This document shows positions 57,299-64,000 of a stretch of DNA of 64,000 nt, in pieces. The stretch comes from Azophilus sp026709365 (GTDB lineage Bacteria > Pseudomonadota > Gammaproteobacteria > Pseudomonadales > Azotimanducaceae), in assembly GCA_965200175.1 (NCBI GenBank), contig OZ241345.1, forward strand, positions 1,798,001-1,862,000, written 5' to 3'. The position numbers and the translations under genes are program-made. Below the pieces are notes generated by a model. That model worked only from the letters and a program-made list of their open reading frames with translations. It searched no databases and had not been told where the DNA came from. Positions within the stretch are counted from its first letter, which is position 1, and every line of letters starts with the position of its first letter.

Positions 57299-58093
57299 TT
57301 ACCAGCTGTTGCGCAACTCGCGCAGCTTCAGGAACACTTCCCTCGGCGACGGCGACTCGCCGAGCTCCGGAAAGGCCTCCCGCAGCCGCCGGACCACCGA
57401 GGGGCTGGTGAGGCGGAAAAAGGTGTTGAACTCCTTTTCCTGGGCGAGCGTCGTGACCATGGCGGCGCCGGGATCGTGGCTGCCCTCAAGGGTGGCGAGC
57501 AAGTTGGCGGCGGCTTCGTTGTCCGGCTCCCGGTCCAAGGTGAAGGCCAGGTTGTGGGTGATGTAGTCGTGGCCGGGGTAGATCCGGGTGTTATCCGGCA
57601 GGCGCTCAAGCTGGGCGGCGAAGGTGTCGTAGAGCTCGTCGGGATGGCCGCCGTTGTGGCAATTGCCGGCCCCGGCGTTGAACAGCGTGTCGCCGCAAAA
57701 CAGCGCCGGCTGGTCGGTTTGCGACAGCAGGCAGACGTGGCTCATGGTGTGGCCGGGCGTGTCGAGCGCCAGCAGCTCCACGGTCCTGCCCACCCGCACC
57801 AGGTCGCCCGCGCTCAAGCCCCGGTCCAAGCCCTCGATGGCGTCGCCGGCATTGGCGTGGGCCATGATGCCCGCGCCCGTCGCCCGACGCACGGCGCCGT
57901 TGCCGCCGATGTGGTCGAAGTGCTCGTGGGTGTTGAGTATCCAGGTGATTTCCCAGCCCTTGGCCTTGGCCGCCGCCAAGCACTTTTGGTGGTCCAAGGG
58001 ATCCACCGCCAGCGCCTCGCCGGTCTCCGGGCAGGCGATGAGGTAGTTGAAGTTGCGGTAGGCGTTGCCGGTCCAGATTTGTTCAACAAGCAT
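57299..58093 (-). CDS. gloB: Hydroxyacylglutathione hydrolase (glyoxalase II)
   Basis: The 264-residue metallo-beta-lactamase fold protein has the metal motif THEHFDH (55-61), then DTPGHTMSHVCLL, FCGDTLFNAGAGNC and the C-terminal glutathione-binding region (IYPGHDYITHNLAFTLDREPDN, FNTFFRLTSPSVVRRL). It hydrolyses S-lactoylglutathione to lactate in methylglyoxal detoxification. It starts divergently from the toxin-antitoxin pair, about 119 nt away. Confidence 0.95.
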   Translation of the reverse strand: MLVEQIWTGNAYRNFNYLIACPETGEALAVDPLDHQKCLAAAKAKGWEITWILNTHEHFDHIGGNGAVRRATGAGIMAHANAGDAIEGLDRGLSAGDLVRVGRTVELLALDTPGHTMSHVCLLSQTDQPALFCGDTLFNAGAGNCHNGGHPDELYDTFAAQLERLPDNTRIYPGHDYITHNLAFTLDREPDNEAAANLLATLEGSHDPGAAMVTTLAQEKEFNTFFRLTSPSVVRRLREAFPELGESPSPREVFLKLRELRNSW

Positions 58094-58167
58094 GGATCGT
58101 TCCGTGGTCGCGACGCAGGGCAGTTTACTGCAATTCAGTCACTGCGAACTGTTGGACTGGGTTGTTC

Positions 58168-58195
58168 TGCTAAACTGGTTAGTCAATGGTCAGTT
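58168..58195 (+). promoter_or_regulatory. Promoter and operator region of the toxin-antitoxin pair
   Basis: An extended -10 TGCTAAACT is at 58168-58176. Directly over and after it lie direct repeats TGGTTAGT (58176-58183) and TGGTCAGT (58187-58194), one helical turn apart, and an imperfect palindrome AACTG/CAGTT (58173-58195). Such sites usually bind the antitoxin or the toxin-antitoxin complex for autoregulation. Confidence 0.5.
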
Positions 58196-58212
58196 TTCAT
58201 GGGGAGTCCGTC

Positions 58213-58479
58213 ATGGCAGACAGGGTCACAGCACTCGAAGCTAAGACCCGCTTCGGTCAGCTTCTCGACCGCGTGTCGCGGGGCGAGGAGGTCATCGTCA
58301 CCCGACACGACAAGCCCGTCGCCCGGATCGTGCCTGCGGGCAGGCCAGCGCGAGAGGAAGTGCGCGCGGCCGTGGAGGGCCTCCGCGAGTTGCGCCGGAC
58401 CATCGCGATGCGCCGCGGGGCCCAGCCGGCACTCACCGACGCCGACATCAAGTCCCTGATCGAACAAGGACGCCGGTGA
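58213..58479 (+). CDS. Type II antitoxin, Phd/YefM family
   Basis: Start ATG at 58213 with GGGGAG 7 nt upstream gives 88 residues. DRVTALEAKTRFGQLLDRVSRGEEVIVTRHDKPVARIVP is the Phd/YefM DNA-binding fold when read across the loop between the helices; the acidic-to-basic C-terminal tail (EEVRAAVEGLRELRRTIAM) would wrap the toxin. It overlaps the PIN toxin gene by 4 nt. Confidence 0.93.
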   Translation: MADRVTALEAKTRFGQLLDRVSRGEEVIVTRHDKPVARIVPAGRPAREEVRAAVEGLRELRRTIAMRRGAQPALTDADIKSLIEQGRR

Positions 58480-58898
58480 GTGCCGCCTTCGTATTGGATG
58501 CCTCCATGGCATTCGCCTGGGTTCTGCCAAGCCAAACGCACCCTGCCGCGGAAGCGTTGCTGGAGCGCGTGGAGGAGGGCGATGAGGTCGTGGTGCCGCC
58601 GCTCTGGTTCCTGGAGGTCGCCAATGGCCTGCTTGCGGCCGAACGGCGGAAGACGATAGCGGCCCCAGAACGAAGACTTGCACTGGAACGTCTCTCCGCA
58701 CTCGCGCTTACCATTGACGCGGCCCACGCCCAGGATGCTTTCGGTCGAACGTCGGCGTTGGCCGAGCAGTACGGCTTGTCAGTTTACGATGCGGCCTACT
58801 TGGAAGTTGCGATCCGCCGCAACCTGCCGCTGGGCACGCGAGACCGCGCCCTGCGCGCGGCAGCCGAGCGCAGCGGCATTCCCCAGTTCGACCATTGA
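58476..58898 (+). CDS. vapC: PIN-domain ribonuclease toxin (VapC type)
   Basis: The 140-residue protein has the four acidic residues of PIN nucleases: Asp8 (FVLDASMAF), Glu47 (LWFLEVANGLL), Asp105 (SVYDAAYLEVA) and Asp123 (GTRDRALR). VapC toxins cut tRNA or rRNA when freed from the antitoxin. The GTG start overlaps the antitoxin stop, so both are translated together. Confidence 0.93.
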   Translation: MSAAFVLDASMAFAWVLPSQTHPAAEALLERVEEGDEVVVPPLWFLEVANGLLAAERRKTIAAPERRLALERLSALALTIDAAHAQDAFGRTSALAEQYGLSVYDAAYLEVAIRRNLPLGTRDRALRAAAERSGIPQFDH

Positions 58899-58948
58899 CG
58901 CCGCCATGATGCCAGCGGTGGATTCCTCCTGTAGGGCGGACGGGGCGC

Positions 58949-58999
58949 GGAGTTTCGCGCAGCGAAACTCCAACCGCCTCTCGCCCTCCGGGCGAGAGG
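58949..58999. repeat. Intergenic palindrome cluster, copy E
   Basis: GGAGTTTCGC, loop GCA, GCGAAACTCC (58949-58971) and CCTCTCGCCC, loop TCC, GGGCGAGAGG (58977-58999), separated by AACCG. The spacing and loops are identical to copy C. It lies between the toxin gene and the tRNA-Gly promoter. Confidence 0.9.
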
Positions 59000-59005
59000 C
59001 GCATG

Positions 59006-59034
59006 TTGGCGCTTGCCCGCCCATGCATTACAAT
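59006..59034 (+). promoter_or_regulatory. Predicted promoter of tRNA-Gly
   Basis: TTGGCG (59006-59011), 17-bp spacer and TACAAT (59029-59034). Initiation near 59041 gives a 5' leader of about 37 nt before the mature tRNA. Confidence 0.65.
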
Positions 59035-59077
59035 ATCTTCGTTCAAGGGGTGCGCGGTTCACGCACCTAGCAGCGAT

Positions 59078-59153
<76 letters not shown>

Positions 59154-59193
59154 CTTCCGCCCAACAAGAACGTTGATTGATGGTTGAATAACT

Positions 59194-59228
59194 TTTGTCC
59201 TGATGCCCCGTCGGGGCATCAGGACAAA
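59194..59228. terminator. Perfect 16-bp hairpin between tRNA-Gly and TonB receptor 3
   Basis: TTTGTCCTGATGCCCC (59194-59209), loop GTC, and its exact reverse complement (59213-59228). It is very stable. No T run follows on the plus strand (ACACTGG), though CTTTT lies on the other side, so it might work as a terminator on the minus strand, protect a 3' end, or act as an RNA element 30 nt before the receptor start. Confidence 0.6.
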
Positions 59229-59258
59229 CACTGGATTTGACGTCGAGGAGGAGAGCCC

Positions 59259-62126
59259 ATGTCAATCAAGGAACCCACGCTGGCCCGCTGGCTGCTGCGC
59301 TTGATCGCTTGCGCCGGTCTGGGCCTGTCCCTCGCCGCCGCCGCGCAGGAGGCCGCTGATCAGGAAGTCATCGAGGAAGTGGTCGTCACCGGCTCGCTGA
59401 TCAAGCGCGCCACGGTCTTTGAGGGCCGGGCACCGGTGCAGACCATTGATGCCACCCTCATTGAGACATCCGGCGCCGTGCAACCGGTGGACATCCTGAA
59501 AAACCTGACGCTGAACACCGGCTCGGAACATGCAACGGAGTTGAACGACCGCCAAGGCGTGTCGCAGTTCAACTTGCGCGGCTTGGGTCTCTCCTCATCG
59601 CTGACCCTGTTGAACGGGCGCCGTGCCGGGGTATCGCCGGTAGCGAATGCCCAAGCCACCATGTTTTTTGACATCAACACGCTGCCGATCAACATGATCG
59701 AGCGCGTCGAGATCCTGCGCGACGGCGCTTCCGCCACCTATGGCTCGGAGGCGGTCGCGGGTGTGGCCAACATCATCACGCGCAAGGGCTTTGAAGGATT
59801 CGAAGTCTCCGGCGGCTATCGCGATGCGGCCAACGAGAATTGGGATCTGGGCTTCGTGCTCGGCGCCGGGTTTGACCGCGGCAGCTTCAACGTTTACGGG
59901 TCTTACTTGAAGGCGGACGATCCCACCCTGCGCGGGGATTTCGATTGGCTGGTGGAGCGCGTCATCGACCCCAACGGCGACGGCAATCCAATAGACGGCT
60001 CGCTCACGTCCGCCATCGGTGCTCCCTCGACCTACCGGGCCGCAACGGTGGCGCCGGACGGCACCGTCACCCGCACCGGCGGATTCCTCGCGGCGGACCA
60101 TGACTGCGAGGCTGCCGGCGGCTACATCCGCGGACCTTTTTGCCGCTACGACTTTTCAAGTTCCCGAGGCATCATCCCCGCCGAGGAACGCTATCAACTC
60201 TTCACCGAGGCCGACTACGCCCTGACCGACAAGCTCACCCTGCTGTTCGAGTTGGGCACCTCGAACACCGTCATCAAGGACTTGATCGGCGGCCAGATTT
60301 TTGCGCAATCCAACGTGTCGAACGGCGGAGTCTGGATACCCGCCAACCACCCCTTCAACTTTTGGACCGACCCGGACGGCGACGGCCGCCTGACCTACGT
60401 GAATCCAGCCGACTGGGACCCGGCGGCACACGAAGCCGTGGACCTCGCCGCAGTGGCATTGCGGCCGCTTGGCGTTGAAGTCAACAATCACGAGGACGCG
60501 GCCCGATCGGAAGCCACGTTCAACAACTTGCGCGTCATGCTGGGGTTCGAGTACGCCGTCACCGACGACTGGACGGCAACCGGCTACTTCTCGCAATCCA
60601 ACGCGAAGTTCACCAACGAAGAACCGCATTCGTGGGCTGCGCCGAATTTCTTCGCTGCCATTGCCGACGGCTCTTGGAACCCATTCGGAACCCGGCTGGC
60701 CAATCCAGGCCTCGTAACGCCGAAAACGGTTGCGGACGACGGGCTCGACCCGGCCAATGTGGGCGCGGTGGCGGCCAACGACGCGGCCACACTGGCGCGC
60801 TTCGACGCAACGGACATCTCGACGACGCGCACCGAGCAAACGGTAGCCGAGTTTGTGCTCAGCGGCGACCTGTTCGAGATGGCCGACGGCCCCGTGTCCG
60901 GCGCCTTCGGCACCCAGTACCGCAGGCTCGAGCTGACCGATCGTCCGCAGCCGCTGTTTGGCCAAAACCTCGGCGTCATTTCCGGGCGGGCGTTCAACAT
61001 CGACCAGGATCAGGACGTCTGGTCGGTCTTCGGCGAAGTGATCTTCCCCCTCATGGACATCGGTGAATTGCAACTGGCGTTGCGCCACGAGGACTATGGG
61101 GACGCCGGATCAACCACCGACCCCAAGCTCGCCACCCAGATCCGGGCGACCGACTGGCTCTCGCTGCGCGGTTCCTGGGGCACCTCGTTCCAAGCGCCGA
61201 GCATCTACCAAAGCGCCGGGAACACCACCACGGAAAGGGTGACCGATCCGTTCACGGCCGTCGGAACCTGCGCCCTCAACGCGGACGGCAGCATCGTCAA
61301 CACCGGCATCAACAACACTGTGGTCGTGCAAACCGAAGGGGCGGGGCTCGGTCCGCAAAATGCCGACAACTTCAACCTGGGCGTCCTGTTGCGGCCCAAC
61401 GACGCCCTGCGCATGAGCATTGACTACTGGAACTTCGACTACGAAGACGTCATCTCCCAAGGCGAGACCTTCCAAGCCATCGTGGACAACGACTGCCTCG
61501 ACGACCAGAGGCCCAACGATCCGCGGGTCTCGCGCAGCCCGGCAGGTCAGATCGGGCTCGTAAGATCTGCGTTCATCAACATCGGCTCGGTGAAAACCTC
61601 TGGCTGGGACCTCAACGCCAACTATCGATTGGACACCGGCATGGGCTCGTTCAGCTTTGATGCATTGCTCACCTTGATTACGGAGTTCGACGTGAGCCTT
61701 GACGGAGAGAACTACACCGATCAGCTCGGCAGCCGCAACCACCGCAACGGCTTCTCCGCCAATCCGGAACTGCGCTACAACGTCGGCGTCACCTGGACCC
61801 ATGGGAATCACCTAGCCAACGCCACGGTGCGCTACATCGATTCCTACGCCAATGACGAAGTGCTGCCGATTTCGGAGAACCCGCCCAACATCGACAGCTG
61901 GACGACCCTAGACATCTACTACGCGCTAACGTTGGCGGGCCTGTTCAACACCGATGGCGACATCACCCTTTCAGTGGGCGTCAACAACCTGACGGACGAA
62001 GACCCTCCCGGCCTGACCACCACAAGACCCAATGAGCAGATCTACAACCTGCGTCCGGGTTACGATGGACTGGTACATGACATCCGTGGGCGGCAGCTGT
62101 ACGCCCGCTTCCGGTACGCATTCTAA
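59259..62126 (+). CDS. TonB-dependent outer-membrane receptor 3
   Basis: The 955-residue protein starts with a signal peptide (LLRLIACAGLGLSLAAAAQ) and the TonB box region VIEEVVVTGSLIKR; the GSLIKR form is common in oligosaccharide- and complex-carbon-type receptors. The plug contains FNLRGLGLSSSLTLLNGRR and IERVEILRDGASATYGSEAVA, and the barrel ends in YARFRYAF with terminal Phe. GAGGAGGAGAG lies before the ATG. The preceding hairpin suggests possible RNA-level control. Confidence 0.94.
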   Translation: MSIKEPTLARWLLRLIACAGLGLSLAAAAQEAADQEVIEEVVVTGSLIKRATVFEGRAPVQTIDATLIETSGAVQPVDILKNLTLNTGSEHATELNDRQGVSQFNLRGLGLSSSLTLLNGRRAGVSPVANAQATMFFDINTLPINMIERVEILRDGASATYGSEAVAGVANIITRKGFEGFEVSGGYRDAANENWDLGFVLGAGFDRGSFNVYGSYLKADDPTLRGDFDWLVERVIDPNGDGNPIDGSLTSAIGAPSTYRAATVAPDGTVTRTGGFLAADHDCEAAGGYIRGPFCRYDFSSSRGIIPAEERYQLFTEADYALTDKLTLLFELGTSNTVIKDLIGGQIFAQSNVSNGGVWIPANHPFNFWTDPDGDGRLTYVNPADWDPAAHEAVDLAAVALRPLGVEVNNHEDAARSEATFNNLRVMLGFEYAVTDDWTATGYFSQSNAKFTNEEPHSWAAPNFFAAIADGSWNPFGTRLANPGLVTPKTVADDGLDPANVGAVAANDAATLARFDATDISTTRTEQTVAEFVLSGDLFEMADGPVSGAFGTQYRRLELTDRPQPLFGQNLGVISGRAFNIDQDQDVWSVFGEVIFPLMDIGELQLALRHEDYGDAGSTTDPKLATQIRATDWLSLRGSWGTSFQAPSIYQSAGNTTTERVTDPFTAVGTCALNADGSIVNTGINNTVVVQTEGAGLGPQNADNFNLGVLLRPNDALRMSIDYWNFDYEDVISQGETFQAIVDNDCLDDQRPNDPRVSRSPAGQIGLVRSAFINIGSVKTSGWDLNANYRLDTGMGSFSFDALLTLITEFDVSLDGENYTDQLGSRNHRNGFSANPELRYNVGVTWTHGNHLANATVRYIDSYANDEVLPISENPPNIDSWTTLDIYYALTLAGLFNTDGDITLSVGVNNLTDEDPPGLTTTRPNEQIYNLRPGYDGLVHDIRGRQLYARFRYAF

Positions 62127-62162
62127 GGCGGTGGACTTCAGCCCGGCGAGCGCGAGCAGGGG

Positions 62163-62807
62163 ATGCCCCTCGCCCGCCTAGCTGCTGAGATGGGCAGGCT
62201 AGGCGCTTGGGCTTGCGCCCTCATTGTGATGCTGGGGGCGCAGCCCGCCCTCGCCCACCCGCACGAGCGACTCGCCGAGTGCCTCGATTGGGACGAACCG
62301 GGGCGCCGGCTTGCCTGTTTCGAGCAGGCCGTGGCAGCACCCGGCAGCGATCGTCAACAGCGGGCCGTGGCGAAGCGACCCAGCAACATCGAGCCATCCG
62401 CTCCCAACACGGAATCATCAGCCGCCGATGCCCAGGGCGCTGTTTCGGCTGCGAAGCAAACGGTCATGGAGACGCATGGCGGCCTGTCGGCAGCGCTTGA
62501 GCAAAGCCCCGATGGCCCCAATGCCGGGCCGGCATCCGCCGACGTTGCCCGAACAGCCATCGAACCCCGGCCCCATGCCCGGTCCGCATCCGGCGTTCGC
62601 GTGACCGTGGTGCGCCTGAGCGCCATAGCGGGCAAGCCAATCGTGTTTTACTTGGCGTCCGGCGAGGTCTGGCAACAAACCCGGCAACGCATGACCAGCC
62701 TGCCCGAGCCGCCGTTCGATGCCAGCGTGCGCCGCGGCGCATTCGGCAGCCACCGGCTGCGGGTCACGCAACGCTCCCCCGCCATTGGAATAAGGCGCAT
62801 TCGCTAG
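62163..62807 (+). CDS. Secreted protein with RLACFEQA motif, function unknown
   Basis: The 214-residue protein has a signal peptide (WACALIVMLGAQPALAHP). It continues with LAECLDWDEPGRRLACFEQAV, read as an N-terminal helix pair like the RLACYD proteins near type VI and other secretion genes, a low-complexity linker (about 55-140), and a C-terminal beta domain (VRVTVVRLSAIAGKPIVFYL, GEVWQQTRQRM, GAFGSHRLRVTQRS and IRRIR). I cannot name a family with certainty. It follows receptor 3 by 36 nt; an internal ATG at 62190 is another possible start. Confidence 0.6.
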   Translation: MPLARLAAEMGRLGAWACALIVMLGAQPALAHPHERLAECLDWDEPGRRLACFEQAVAAPGSDRQQRAVAKRPSNIEPSAPNTESSAADAQGAVSAAKQTVMETHGGLSAALEQSPDGPNAGPASADVARTAIEPRPHARSASGVRVTVVRLSAIAGKPIVFYLASGEVWQQTRQRMTSLPEPPFDASVRRGAFGSHRLRVTQRSPAIGIRRIR

Positions 62808-62844
62808 CAGGCCGGCACTCCGCGCCCGCGAAACCTCCACAAAT

Positions 62845-63069
62845 GAACCTTGCCCCTTGCAGCCAAGGTTCGCACTGTGCGCACTCAGAAAACATCGGAA
62901 CCCGACCCGCGTAAGGCGCACGGAGTTTCGCGCCAGCGAAACTCCAACGCGCCCGTTCCGCGGGCGCGCAGTGTGCGGGCTCAGAAAAACATCGGAAACT
63001 AGCCTGAGCTGCGAGCGCGGAGTTTCGCGCAGCGAAACTCCATCCGCCTCTCGCCCTCTGGGCGAGAGG
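62845..63069. repeat. Intergenic palindrome cluster, copy F
   Basis: Modules: GAACCTTG...CAAGGTTC (62845-62871); GGAGTTTCGC, loop GCCA, GCGAAACTCC (62922-62945); a GCGCCC/GGGCGC hairpin (62949-62967); GGAGTTTCGC, loop GCA, GCGAAACTCC (63019-63041); and CCTCTCGCCC, loop TCT, GGGCGAGAGG (63047-63069). The spacer GCGGGCTCAGAAA occurs here as in other copies. It fills the gap between the secreted protein and the CoA transferase. Confidence 0.9.
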
Positions 63070-63149
63070 CGCGGTTGCTTTCCCCGCCACCAATCCGTAC
63101 CTTCCTTAACAGTCAAACGGATAACGCCAATTCCAAGAGGAGGGAGCCA

Positions 63150-64000
63150 ATGGCCGCACTGGACGGCTTGCGCATTTTGGACATGACCCAGTACGAGGCG
63201 GGCACCGCCTGCACCCAGTGCCTGGCTTGGCTGGGCGCCGACGTGGTGAAGGTGGAGGCGCCCGGCACCGGTGACCCAGGCCGCAGCATGATGGGCCTGA
63301 GCGACTACTTCATGGTCTGGAACAGCAACAAGCGCTCCATCGCCCTGAACCTGCGCAGTTCCGAGGGCCGGGACATCCTGCTCAGGATGGCGCCCCACTA
63401 CGACGTCTTCATCGAGAACTACGGCCCGGGCGTGATTGAGAAGCTCGACATCGGCTACGACGCCATGCGGGCGGTCAAGCCGGACATCATCTACGCCCGC
63501 ATCAAGGGCTTCGGGCTGGACGGCCCTTGGGCGGACTACAAATGCTACGACATGGTCGCCCAGGCCGCGGCCGGTGCGTTCTCCATCACCGGCGAACCCG
63601 ACGGGCCACCCATGCGGCCCGGCCCCACCACCGGCGACGCCGGCACCGGGGTGCAGATGGCCCTGGCCATCGCCGCCGCCTACGCGCAGAAGCTCAGGAC
63701 CGGCGAGGGGCAGCTGATCGAGCTGTCGATGCAGGAGGCCATGACCTACTTCCTGCGCACCGCCACCGCCGGCACCAACTTCGGGGAGTGGGCGGCGGCC
63801 CGCACCGGCAGCGGCCCGACGCCGACCATGCGCCTGTACCCCTGCCAAGGCGGCGGCGCCAACGACTACGTTTACGTCATGGCGGTGACGCCGCGCATGT
63901 GGGAAGTGCTGTGCGCCGCCATCGACCGGGAGGACCTGCTTGCCGACCCCCGATTCGCCGACCAGCGGGCGCGGCAAAAGCATCGGCAAGCCCTGGAGGA
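63150..64000 (+). CDS. CaiB/BaiF class III CoA transferase, 3' partial
   Basis: The ATG at 63150 is preceded by AGGAGGGAG. The 283 visible residues show MAALDGLRILDMTQYEAGTA, then LGADVVKVEAPGTGDPGR, NSNKRSIALNLRSSEGRDIL and the catalytic Asp163 in GPTTGDAGTG, all typical of family III CoA transferases such as formyl-CoA transferase, which move CoA between carboxylic acids via aspartyl anhydride. The gene runs past the window end. The substrate cannot be read from the sequence. Confidence 0.93.
   Translation, partial: MAALDGLRILDMTQYEAGTACTQCLAWLGADVVKVEAPGTGDPGRSMMGLSDYFMVWNSNKRSIALNLRSSEGRDILLRMAPHYDVFIENYGPGVIEKLDIGYDAMRAVKPDIIYARIKGFGLDGPWADYKCYDMVAQAAAGAFSITGEPDGPPMRPGPTTGDAGTGVQMALAIAAAYAQKLRTGEGQLIELSMQEAMTYFLRTATAGTNFGEWAAARTGSGPTPTMRLYPCQGGGANDYVYVMAVTPRMWEVLCAAIDREDLLADPRFADQRARQKHRQALE

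Noticed and set aside
62418..63989. Minus-strand open frame of 523 codons
   Set aside because: It covers repeat copy F and the antisense of the CoA transferase, with the repeat translated as recurring SLRETPR-like segments; not a gene.

Overview
The window looks like a chromosomal stretch from a GC-rich gammaproteobacterium, probably an uncultured marine or host-associated lineage. The best taxonomic evidence is the block ftsK-lolA-rarA-crcB-serS-cysG with tusDCBE next to it, which matches the order known from Pseudomonas and relatives. Three TonB-dependent receptors, several DUF-type secreted proteins, a CaiB-type CoA transferase and an Mrp-type antiporter fit a heterotroph using many organic substrates. 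No phage genes or complete insertion sequence were found. The lineage assignment is an inference.

Layout: 1-3.4 kb holds the 3' part of a very large STAND/NACHT-like protein with a C-terminal PD-(D/E)XK nuclease domain, a likely anti-phage gene. It is followed by a decayed phytanoyl-CoA dioxygenase and a 180-bp MITE-like element with 19-bp inverted repeats and a 9-bp target duplication. At 4.2-10.4 kb (minus strand) a strong promoter drives yceD-rpmF-fabD-fabG, which continues into a secreted two-domain protein and a subtilisin-like protease; plsX, fabH, acpP and fabF are not in their usual places. At 10.5-18.3 kb lie a SPOR protein, a YciI protein, a secreted VOC protein, DUF3598-like and DUF1838 proteins, a Tat-type amine oxidase and TonB receptor 1.

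At 18.3-32.5 kb is a catabolic region: CpeT-like protein, two polysaccharide-deacetylase-type proteins, an isochorismatase-type hydrolase, an FAD oxidase, a degenerate alpha/beta-hydrolase duplication, a GntR/UTRA regulator and a hydratase. It continues with an acyl-CoA ligase, split MaoC-type hydratase, thiolase-like and DUF35 operon, then a luciferase-like oxidoreductase. An 18-bp site, 16/18 identical, overlaps the predicted promoters of TonB receptor 1 and of the hydrolase/deacetylase operon and suggests one regulator controls uptake and catabolism together.

At 32.8-40.8 kb is a cation/proton antiporter operon (E-F-G-B-C-D-D'-small protein-D'') with three antiporter-like subunits. At 40.8-50.4 kb are the sulfur-relay genes tusDCBE, a DUF533 protein, cysG, serS, crcB, rarA, lolA and ftsK. 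At 50.6-64 kb are a DUF3604 protein, TonB receptor 2, a TPR-sulfotransferase, glyoxalase II, a Phd/VapC-type toxin-antitoxin pair, tRNA-Gly(GCC), TonB receptor 3, a secreted protein and the start of a class III CoA transferase.

A family of intergenic palindromes (GGAGTTTCGC...GCGAAACTCC and CCTCTCGCCC...GGGCGAGAGG) recurs at six loci and fills most of the longer gene-free gaps. The gaps at 26003-26207 and 31214-31426 show nothing I can identify.
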